Of a stretch of 35,531 bases of DNA, positions 17,638 to 24,734 are shown piece by piece. Position 1 is the stretch's first letter. Each line of letters opens with the position of its first letter. Both the position numbers and the translations under genes were made by a program. The DNA comes from Phycisphaerales bacterium (GTDB lineage: Bacteria > Planctomycetota > Phycisphaerae > Phycisphaerales > SM1A02). The stretch covers positions 1 to 35,531 of the forward strand of contig JANQEQ010000008.1 in assembly GCA_028278245.1 (NCBI GenBank), written 5' to 3'. The notes under the pieces were generated by a model, which searched no databases, had not been told where the DNA came from, and worked only from the letters and a program-made list of their open reading frames with translations.

Positions 17638-18768
17638 ATGGCATATATCCAACTGGATCAGGTGAGGAAAATATTCCCAGGTGGCGTGGTTGCACTCCAG
17701 GATCTGAGCCTGAGCGTCAATCACGGGGAGTTGATGGTTCTCCTGGGACCATCAGGATGTGGAAAAACCTCGACATTGCGCCTCATCGCAGGGCTGGAAG
17801 AACCCACTGGAGGCACGATCAGAATCGGTGATCAAAATGTAAACCGACTACCGCCTGGGGATCGTGATGTCGGTTTCGTCTTTCAGAACAATGCAATTTA
17901 TCCGCACTTGACCGTTCGCAGAAACCTGAGCTTTGCACTTCAGTTGAAAAAGACTCCTGCAGATGAAATCTCCAGACGTGTTTCAGCCGCTGCGGAATTA
18001 CTGGGGATCGAAAATCTCCTGGATCGCAAACCGGCGCAGCTGTCCGGTGGTGAATTACAGCGCGTTGCGGTTGGACGTGTGCTGGTGCGCCAGCCGTCGT
18101 GTGCCCTCTTCGATGAACCGTTCAGTGATTTGGATGCTTCACTTCGTGTTGCAATGCGACGCGAGCTGAAACAGATTCATCAGAAACATCAATTCACGAC
18201 ACTCTTTGTGACGCACGATCAGGAAGAAGCCATGGTTCTGGCAGATCGTTTAGCAATCATGAATCAGGGTAGGATCCTGCAAGTGGGGGAGCCATTGGAA
18301 ATCTTTCGTCAGCCGGCTAATCGATTTGTCGCTGATTTTCTCAGCAAAGGCACGATGAATTTTCTCAAGGGTAAGTGCATTGTGGAAGATGCCAAGGTGA
18401 AGTTTGTCGACGGTAACGGGCTGCAGATTCCGCTCAATTCTGATTACAGCACAACTCTGAGACAACATCACGAACAACCAATTGTGCTGGGGATTCGCGC
18501 AGAAGATGTGCAATTCCATCGAAGCGTTGCGGAAGATAGTCAGCAGGCTGCCCATATCCCCGGCGAGATCAAAATGATCGAGCAACTGGGAAATTGCGTT
18601 TCAAGCCAGATTGAAGTGGGTGGAACGAGAAGCGTTCTTCTCAATGCCAAAACTCAAAGAAATGATGGTTATCAATCCGGTGATCGTGTCGATGTGCTGC
18701 TCAGAGCAGATCGGATTCACATGTTTGAACCGGGGCAGGAAGGTATTAGAATCAACACGAACAAATAA
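17638..18768 (+). CDS. MalK/UgpC-type ABC transporter ATPase
   Basis: A 376-residue ATPase of the carbohydrate-uptake CUT1 class, expected to power a sugar, sugar-alcohol or glycerophosphate importer at the cytoplasmic membrane. Walker A is LLGPSGCGKTSTLR (about residues 35-48), the Q-loop is VFQNNAIYPHL, the signature is LSGGELQRVAVGR, Walker B is CALFDEPFSDLD and the H-loop is FVTHDQEEAM. Residues about 240-376 form the MalK-type regulatory OB-fold domain (VLGIRAEDVQF; the C-terminus contains VDVLLRADRIHMF). No permease or binding protein lies nearby, so it may serve distant importers as a shared ATPase, as MsiK does in streptomycetes. No strong Shine-Dalgarno precedes the ATG. Confidence 0.9.
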   Translation: MAYIQLDQVRKIFPGGVVALQDLSLSVNHGELMVLLGPSGCGKTSTLRLIAGLEEPTGGTIRIGDQNVNRLPPGDRDVGFVFQNNAIYPHLTVRRNLSFALQLKKTPADEISRRVSAAAELLGIENLLDRKPAQLSGGELQRVAVGRVLVRQPSCALFDEPFSDLDASLRVAMRRELKQIHQKHQFTTLFVTHDQEEAMVLADRLAIMNQGRILQVGEPLEIFRQPANRFVADFLSKGTMNFLKGKCIVEDAKVKFVDGNGLQIPLNSDYSTTLRQHHEQPIVLGIRAEDVQFHRSVAEDSQQAAHIPGEIKMIEQLGNCVSSQIEVGGTRSVLLNAKTQRNDGYQSGDRVDVLLRADRIHMFEPGQEGIRINTNK

Positions 18769-18792
18769 AAAACCGACGAGCGAATCGTCGGT
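18767..18792 (-). terminator. Rho-independent terminator of the VWA gene
   Basis: Read on the minus strand, ACCGACGA (18792-18785) pairs perfectly with TCGTCGGT (18779-18772) around a 5-base loop and is followed by a run of T (18772-18767) and then ATTTG. It lies about 32 bases beyond the VWA stop codon and abuts the stop of the convergent ABC ATPase gene. It may also weakly stop plus-strand transcription. Confidence 0.9.
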
Positions 18793-18823
18793 GATTTGGT
18801 GTCTATATTCTGTTAAAAATGTG

Positions 18824-21520
18824 TCAGCGTGTTGTAGAATGCATGGGATCAACACCGATCAGTTGCTGTGTCTGTTGAATCAGTTCGATGAATTCGCGGC
18901 GGTGATCAGTAGTGACCGGTTTTGCCGGAGTTACTGGTTCGCGTCTGCGATCCTCTTCCATGCGAATGCCGAGATTCATTGCCACCGTTTCAAGTTCCGC
19001 CACGCGTACTGCCAAATGCAGCGCATGATCAAAATCCCGCATAGGAATGTTCCGCTCAGCGAGTAAAGCGGCAAGATTGACCTGCTCCGGTGCAGTATCC
19101 AACAAAACCCGAGCATTGGCAGCAGCTAACTCCGGCTGCGCGATGCGAGCATAGTGAATGAAGTCCTCCAGGTAAGTTGCGTAATCCTCCACCATACTGC
19201 TTCTTGCCAGCTCCAGCGCCAGAGTCATGTTCGCATTTCCTTTGTAAGGCGAATCGCGCAGCACCATGCCGAACGTTGCCACAGCGGCGGCAAAGCGGAA
19301 ATCATCTGATGTGTAAGCAAGACTGCTCTCCTGTAGAGGGACCGCGAACTTGCGAAGCTTGCTCTCCGTTCCCTCGGGCAGCTTGTAACGTAAGCGGACT
19401 TCAAGCATTTCATCGGAGGCCTCTTTGTCAGCGGATTCACCTTCGACGACCGGCTCTTCTGAACCATCTTTTTCAGCAACGGCATACTTGGACGGTTCAA
19501 CCTCCGGCAGATCAATATCAACTCCCATCGGAACGACCTGGAACAGGGCAACGACACTATGCCCTGCACCCATTTCCCCTGCATCCTTTTTATCGTCATT
19601 GAAATCCTGTGCTGCCAGGACACGATTTTCGTAACCGATCAGACGATAGGCAGCGACATGCTTCGGATTGAAGTCAACCTGTACTTTGACATCCTTGGCG
19701 ACGGTGATCAGTGTGCCCACCATCTCCTCGACCAACACCTTTTTCGCTTCATCAATAGTATCGATGTAGGCAAAGTTACCGTTCCCGGCATTTGACAACT
19801 GCTCCATTTTGGCATCCTGCCAGTTGCCTTGGCCATAGCCGAGGATGCTGAGGAACACGCCGGTTTCACGTTTTTCTTCAATAATGCGCACCAGTTCTGC
19901 ATCACTGGATGCGCCGACATTGAAATCACCATCGGTGCAGAGGATGACTCGATTAACACCACCGGGGATGAAATTATCTGCTGCAACCTGATAAGCCAGT
20001 TGGATCCCGGCTGCTCCGGCAGTCGATCCGCCCGCTCTCAATTGTTCAAGAGCATTGAGGATAGCCTGCTTCTCGTGACACGACGTACTGTCCAGGACAA
20101 GCCCAGCTGCTCCCGCATAAACAACGATCGCCACGCGATCATCGGGCATGAGATGATCCAGCAGCATGCGAATCGATTGTTTCACCAACGGAAGTTTCTG
20201 TGGATTATTCATCGAGCCGGACACATCCAGCAGGAAAACAAGGTTTGTCGGAGGTCGCATGTCAGCGGGTATGGGACGAGCCTTCACACCGATACGCAAC
20301 AGTTGATGATCCAACTGCCAGGGACAGGGACCGACATCCGTATGAATTGCAATGGGTTCCTTGGAATCAGACGTGGGTGGAGCATCGTCATACGTGAAGT
20401 AGTTCAACAATTCCTCGATACGTACTGCATCGCGCGGTGGCAATTGATTGCTCATAATGAAACGGCGCACGTTGCTATAGGCGGCAGTGTCAACTTCCAG
20501 CGAGAAGGTCGGCATCTGGAGGGGGTCAGATGTCACCCTGCGGAACGCATTGTCTGTGATTGGCTGATACCCTTCGCGTGAACCTGCCCGGCCGTAATCA
20601 TAGCGCTCCTCAGATTCTGGTGATATACCACCGCTTAAATCCGATCCTGTAACCTGTCGTGGAGGGCGCTTCGGACGTTGTGCCCTACTACCTCCACCAC
20701 CTGCCCCCATACCGGCTCCAGAGCCCATTCCACCACCAAGACCACTACCTGGTGCATTGCGTGGTGGACGATTGCCTGCCGAAGAAGATTGATCCTGGTG
20801 TGAATGCTCGGATTCGGAATTTCTTTTGATGTGATACATGCGGCTCGAATCATCGGGATTGACTGGTTTCGGTTCAGCCGGGGGTTTTCTTGCGTGTGAA
20901 GTCGATGGTGTAGCTTGTTGTGCAATTTCTTCCTTGGGTTCAGCACTGGTCTCAACTTCAACTGATGCAGTATCAACACCAACGGTGAACGCTTCGTCGG
21001 CCACACCAAGTTGATCCAACGGTTTATCAGGCTTGCCATTTGACATACCTGCGGCATTGCTAAAACTCTCTCCGGGTTGGTAGGGAGACCGCTTGTCACG
21101 TCTTTCGTCATTGATAATGTCGTGATCCTTGTCATCCTGAATAACAAATTGCTCACCTTCAGGTTGTCTGAGTGTGCTCAGAACAGGAAGGAAGACCGCC
21201 AGGATAAGGCAAGCCGCAGCGAGCATACCGGTGCTGAACCACCAGCGGCGCAGCGAGAATATGACCGGAGTATCGGCAGGGGATTTCGCTTCACGGTGAA
21301 TCTGCGCGCGCTGCTCTGCGGTCAGTGACAGTGGAGCTTCGCTTGCCAGTTCTTTCTTGAGAAACGCAGCGGTCTGTTGGATCAACTCGACTTCCCGGCG
21401 CAGATTGGGATCCTGATCCAGCAGGGTTTGCACTTCCTCGATTTCATCCGGCGATAGTTCTCCCAACGCGTATGCGGTCAATCGTTGATCCAGATTGTCG
21501 GGTGTGTTTGATTGTGTCAT
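18824..21520 (-). CDS. Membrane VWA protein of the YfbK type with anti-sigma-like N-terminus
   Basis: An 898-residue protein. Residues 1-60 (LDQRLTAYALGELSPDEIEEV) match the start of planctomycete anti-sigma-like regulators, though without the zinc-binding His/Cys set. One membrane helix follows at about 88-112 (GMLAAACLILAVFLPVL). A long Pro/Gly/Ser-rich linker with a glycine-rich stretch (about 255-285) leads to a YfbK-type domain (YSNVRRFIMSNQLPPRDAVR). The von Willebrand A domain has the MIDAS motif DVSGSM near residue 431. The C-terminal region about 640-870 resembles the domain found after VWA in YfbK. The ATG overlaps the stop of the sigma factor gene as ATGA, so the two are translationally coupled. 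It probably holds or senses for the sigma factor at the membrane; that is inference. Confidence 0.85.
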   Translation of the reverse strand: MTQSNTPDNLDQRLTAYALGELSPDEIEEVQTLLDQDPNLRREVELIQQTAAFLKKELASEAPLSLTAEQRAQIHREAKSPADTPVIFSLRRWWFSTGMLAAACLILAVFLPVLSTLRQPEGEQFVIQDDKDHDIINDERRDKRSPYQPGESFSNAAGMSNGKPDKPLDQLGVADEAFTVGVDTASVEVETSAEPKEEIAQQATPSTSHARKPPAEPKPVNPDDSSRMYHIKRNSESEHSHQDQSSSAGNRPPRNAPGSGLGGGMGSGAGMGAGGGGSRAQRPKRPPRQVTGSDLSGGISPESEERYDYGRAGSREGYQPITDNAFRRVTSDPLQMPTFSLEVDTAAYSNVRRFIMSNQLPPRDAVRIEELLNYFTYDDAPPTSDSKEPIAIHTDVGPCPWQLDHQLLRIGVKARPIPADMRPPTNLVFLLDVSGSMNNPQKLPLVKQSIRMLLDHLMPDDRVAIVVYAGAAGLVLDSTSCHEKQAILNALEQLRAGGSTAGAAGIQLAYQVAADNFIPGGVNRVILCTDGDFNVGASSDAELVRIIEEKRETGVFLSILGYGQGNWQDAKMEQLSNAGNGNFAYIDTIDEAKKVLVEEMVGTLITVAKDVKVQVDFNPKHVAAYRLIGYENRVLAAQDFNDDKKDAGEMGAGHSVVALFQVVPMGVDIDLPEVEPSKYAVAEKDGSEEPVVEGESADKEASDEMLEVRLRYKLPEGTESKLRKFAVPLQESSLAYTSDDFRFAAAVATFGMVLRDSPYKGNANMTLALELARSSMVEDYATYLEDFIHYARIAQPELAAANARVLLDTAPEQVNLAALLAERNIPMRDFDHALHLAVRVAELETVAMNLGIRMEEDRRREPVTPAKPVTTDHRREFIELIQQTQQLIGVDPMHSTTR

Positions 21521-22047
21521 GGGGTAACCTCCCCGAGTTTTTCCCGGATAGATTTCATGGCGGTGTGAATGAGCACTCCGACGTTGTTGACTGTGGTGTC
21601 CATCACGTGGGAGATTTCACGGTAGTTCAAGCCGCCTTGAAACTTGAGCCGCACTGCTTCCTGCTGTCTCTCGGGAAGTCCTGCCAGCACGGCGATGATC
21701 CGTCCCTGCGCTGCGGGTGCGTCTTGATCGGGTGGATCTGAGCCGGCCAGCGTGTTGGCTCTTGCATCTCCTAAAGCAGTCATACGTCGTTCCTTTCTGC
21801 CCACGTCCAATGCTCGGTTGCGGCACACGGTGTAGAGCCATTGAGCGAGATGCCCGTCGACCTGTGTCCGTGGTGCCTGGCAGAGCTTGAGAAACGTGTC
21901 CTGAACGACATCACGGGCGCGTTCGATATCGCCTGACAGAAGTCGCGTGGCGTAGCTGAGTAACGGTCCCTCATATTGTCGCAAGGCAACGCTGACCCAA
22001 TGGGCCTGAGTATCCGGTTCGTCAGCGTTCGAGGTCGTCAGCTTCAC
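21517..22047 (-). CDS. ECF-type RNA polymerase sigma factor
   Basis: A 176-residue sigma-70 family protein with only regions 2 and 4. Region 2 includes YATRLLSGDIERARDVVQDTFLKL and WLYTVCRNRALDVGRKERR. Region 4 includes LPERQQEAVRLKFQGGLNYREI and a helix-turn-helix ending in HTAMKSIREKL. I chose GTG 22047 (AAGGGA about 6 bases upstream) over the TTG at 22077. Its stop TGA overlaps the ATG of the VWA gene. ECF factors are normally held inactive by a co-encoded membrane anti-sigma factor; here the only candidate is the fused VWA protein. Confidence 0.93.
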   Translation of the reverse strand: MKLTTSNADEPDTQAHWVSVALRQYEGPLLSYATRLLSGDIERARDVVQDTFLKLCQAPRTQVDGHLAQWLYTVCRNRALDVGRKERRMTALGDARANTLAGSDPPDQDAPAAQGRIIAVLAGLPERQQEAVRLKFQGGLNYREISHVMDTTVNNVGVLIHTAMKSIREKLGEVTP

Positions 22048-22249
22048 GTTTCCCTTTCCAGGACCGATTCTTGGCAATGTGAATCGGGGTGGGCTTGGGG
22101 TTGTTCACCCGGTATGACGCTGCTGAAGGTGAGATATTAGGGTCAAACACACAAAAATGCAGCGGATATGGCATTTCACTGTATCGGACAGGAGGGAGAT
22201 AATTGGTCGTGGAACTTGCCTGAATTGGAACTCTCACCTTCGATTACCC

Positions 22250-22504
22250 ATGTTTGATGAAAAGCCCAGCCCCGAGGATATGCAGCGCTTTGATCAGGGA
22301 GATGCGTTCTGCCCCCATTGTGGTGGAGAGGTATCCGATCTGGCGGATATCTGTCCGCACTGTGGGTTATTTATGCACGGTGGGGCTACGAGACGGTCAC
22401 CTGCGGACCAATGGTTTCGTCAGCGGTGGATCATACTGATGGTGATTCTGCTCGCGCTGCTACTTTCTGGCTTGATCAGCTTTTTGGCATTTCTGAAACC
22501 ATAA
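22250..22504 (+). CDS. Small zinc-ribbon single-pass membrane protein
   Basis: An 84-residue protein with a double zinc knuckle (CPHCGGEVSDLADICPHCG, about residues 22-40), then one hydrophobic helix of about 20 residues (IILMVILLALLLSGLISFL) near the C-terminus. The zinc ribbon would face the cytoplasm. ATG 22250 has no ribosome binding site. A strong GGAGGGAG at 22191-22198 lies upstream but serves no good in-frame start, so the true start is uncertain. It is divergent from the sigma factor gene and convergent with the transglutaminase-like gene. Its function is unknown; such proteins are frequent in planctomycetes. Confidence 0.7.
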   Translation: MFDEKPSPEDMQRFDQGDAFCPHCGGEVSDLADICPHCGLFMHGGATRRSPADQWFRQRWIILMVILLALLLSGLISFLAFLKP

Positions 22505-22533
22505 TGCCGGATGTATGGCCTCTTTCCGAATAG

Positions 22534-23667
22534 TTACTGATCGCTGCGCTGGCCTTGATGCACAATGGAAAGGATGATCTGTTGACTGCAGCGGGGCAGT
22601 TGGTTCGGCTGCACGTTCCACCCCCAGATTGCCGGCCAGCCGATGGTTGGCGTGCTTGTCGGCGGGGTGAAGTGATATGTAATGGGGATCCGTCGATTCA
22701 AATCCTTCATCGCTCCGAGGCCCGGCCAGCGATCGTAAACGCTTTGATCTCGTAAGCCATTACCTCGAAGTTCATGGGGATCAAATGGAATCCACCCGGC
22801 ATCAGGCAGGTAGAACTCGCCCCAACTGATAAGCGTGTTTCTGCCGCGCTCATCTTCGGTGAGTCCAATCACCGGTCGAGCAGGTATTTCCGCAGCTCGT
22901 AACATGGCGATACACACGCAAAGCAGATCGTTAGGGCTGCCGCGCCCTTCTTGTGCCGCATTCACTGCTCCCTGCACTTCAAAGCCACGTATTGCACCGT
23001 GCTCTTCCATGCGAATGCCGTCGCCTGTGAGTTGAACGTTCTTGACGGCAAAGCGAATCAGATCCTTGGCGGCAAGAAAAGGTGGAACCTGACGAAGCGT
23101 TCCTTCACTAAGCTTTTCAATTGTTTCTGTAAAAAGCGCTTGGTCAGATTCAATGAAAAGTTGTGGTTGAAGATAAGGGTTGACTTCACTTGGCCATTGC
23201 TGCGGCCAGGTGATCTTCGACAACGCAGATTCATCGGGAATAACGCAGGACCACGCTTTCACTGTCATCTTTATTTGCCAGCGGAGATCCTGAGAGCGGA
23301 CCAGTGGTATGAGAATGATTGCATTATGTGTCTGGGGAAGTGGACCGGGCTCAAGCCGAGTACGACTCAGCAGGTTCGGGTCCTCATCAGCATCCAGCCA
23401 AAGTTGTGCTGTGAGTGATTCAAGATCGGTTTGACTGAATGCTCCTTTTGCAATGATGGGAAACTTGATTTCAACATCCGACAGGTTAAAAGAGGAGCGA
23501 TATGCACCCACATTACCACCCGTGTAAATACGTGTGCTGACAAGTACCTGAAACGAGATGTTGTAAATGCGGTCTTTAACCTGCTGAACCGGAGGTTGAT
23601 TTATTGCAACCGGTTGATTCAATCCTGCTGCCGTCATCAATGTAAGAGTTTGTGCGATATTGAACAT
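22534..23667 (-). CDS. Transglutaminase-fold protein lacking catalytic Cys and His
   Basis: A 377-residue protein with a short hydrophobic N-terminus (FNIAQTLTLMTAAGL) that may be a signal peptide. Residues about 40-200 form a beta-rich N-terminal domain. Residues about 235-320 match the transglutaminase/protease-like core: GRGSPNDLLCVCIAMLRAAE continuing into IPARPVIG, then WGEFYLPDAGWIPFDP. Aligned to active members, the nucleophilic Cys (two residues before the conserved Asp) is Pro. The catalytic His before the Trp-x-Glu-x-Tyr motif is Ile. Only the Asp remains. Such domains often bind rather than cleave. The gene lies 88 bases downstream of the MlaE-type permease on the same strand. Confidence 0.75.
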   Translation of the reverse strand: MFNIAQTLTLMTAAGLNQPVAINQPPVQQVKDRIYNISFQVLVSTRIYTGGNVGAYRSSFNLSDVEIKFPIIAKGAFSQTDLESLTAQLWLDADEDPNLLSRTRLEPGPLPQTHNAIILIPLVRSQDLRWQIKMTVKAWSCVIPDESALSKITWPQQWPSEVNPYLQPQLFIESDQALFTETIEKLSEGTLRQVPPFLAAKDLIRFAVKNVQLTGDGIRMEEHGAIRGFEVQGAVNAAQEGRGSPNDLLCVCIAMLRAAEIPARPVIGLTEDERGRNTLISWGEFYLPDAGWIPFDPHELRGNGLRDQSVYDRWPGLGAMKDLNRRIPITYHFTPPTSTPTIGWPAIWGWNVQPNQLPRCSQQIILSIVHQGQRSDQ

Positions 23668-23755
23668 GGTGCTATCCGTATAAGACGATCTCTACCTTGA
23701 TGCAGCAGGTGATTGTTTCAGGCGAAAAATGGGAGTGTAGTAGTAATGTCATAAA

Positions 23756-24577
23756 TCAGACGGTGGGATTGATGAAAAGGGTGTTGATTGAATTGAGCAC
23801 TTTCGCCAGCACAAGATTGAGCGCGATGATAGCCAGGAAACTGGTCACAAATGACTCGGTTGTCGCTCGTCCAACACCTGCCGCACCATGTTGACAGTGA
23901 AAGCCCTTGTAGCAGGCGATGAGACCAATGCAGGCTCCAAAACATACACTCTTGATCAAGCCAGATACAGGTTCCCACCAGTCCACAAATGTCGCGGTGT
24001 ATTCCCAATACTCGTAAGCGGAAACACCGTAGAAAGGAACGGTAATCAACCACCCGCCAGCGACGCCAAGCAGATCAGAATAAACGGTGAGTAGGGGGGT
24101 CATAACGAGACAGGCAACGAAACGGGGAACAACCAGATACGGGATTGGATCCACCGCCATGGCGCGCATCGCATCGAGCTGTTCCGTGACGCGCATCGTT
24201 CCCAGTTCGGCGGTGAGCGCTCCTCCTACTCTTCCTGCCACCATTACCGCTGCCAGAACAGGACCAATCTGTTTCGTCACCGAGATATTAATAATGCCCC
24301 CCAGCCTTCCCTCCTGACCGAATTCGCGGAATTGAGGAAATCCTTCCAGTGCAAGGACCATGCCGATGAATGCGCCGGTAAGTGCAACTACGGGTATTGA
24401 TGCAACTCCAACAGAATAGAACTGTCTGGTCAGGAGATGAAGTTTGCACCATTTGCTCGGTTTGAACAGCAACCAGGAAAATGTCGTCATCATGAAAGAG
24501 ATAAATTGCCCGAACTCACTTACAGCAAGGATCATGGTCTGATCGAGACGAGTGATGCCTGGGCCCGCATTCTTCAT
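23756..24577 (-). CDS. mlaE: MlaE/YrbE-type ABC transporter permease
   Basis: A 273-residue inner-membrane protein of the MlaE family, the permease of phospholipid or lipid-trafficking ABC systems that maintain the outer membrane. Hallmarks are LTGAFIGMVLALEGFPQFREFG, the central ISVTKQIGPVLAAVMVAGRVG and GALTAELGTMRVTEQLDAMRAM, and the C-terminal CYKGFHCQHGAAGVGRATT. About five to six membrane helices are visible. The usual partners MlaF (ATPase) and MlaD (MCE protein) are not adjacent; the neighbours are the transglutaminase-fold gene downstream and an unrelated exported protein upstream. The start ATG 24577 has TAGGAG about 13 bases upstream, rather far. Confidence 0.9.
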   Translation of the reverse strand: MKNAGPGITRLDQTMILAVSEFGQFISFMMTTFSWLLFKPSKWCKLHLLTRQFYSVGVASIPVVALTGAFIGMVLALEGFPQFREFGQEGRLGGIINISVTKQIGPVLAAVMVAGRVGGALTAELGTMRVTEQLDAMRAMAVDPIPYLVVPRFVACLVMTPLLTVYSDLLGVAGGWLITVPFYGVSAYEYWEYTATFVDWWEPVSGLIKSVCFGACIGLIACYKGFHCQHGAAGVGRATTESFVTSFLAIIALNLVLAKVLNSINTLFINPTV

Positions 24578-24654
24578 GCGTAACAGGATAGCTCCTATGA
24601 GTCCTACACGTCACATCCCGGGCGTATCAGTGTGATAATGTGGAGTACCGGAAT

Positions 24655-24684
24655 GAAAAAAGCCCCCGGCTGAAGCCGAGGGCT
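24655..24684 (-). terminator. Rho-independent terminator of the lamin-tail gene
   Basis: Read on the minus strand, 24684-24675 pairs with 24670-24661 over a 10-bp stem with one mismatch, closed by a four-base loop, and is followed by six T (24660-24655). It lies about 50 bases after the stop codon of the gene at 24735. Confidence 0.9.
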
Positions 24685-24734
24685 GATGCGTGTTTTCATT
24701 CAGCCAGCGGAGAGTTCCGCGGTGAGTGTTTCAA

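Noticed and set aside
19829-20581. 250-codon plus-strand frame inside the VWA gene
   Set aside because: Antisense shadow of a clearly coding VWA domain; no motifs or ribosome binding site.
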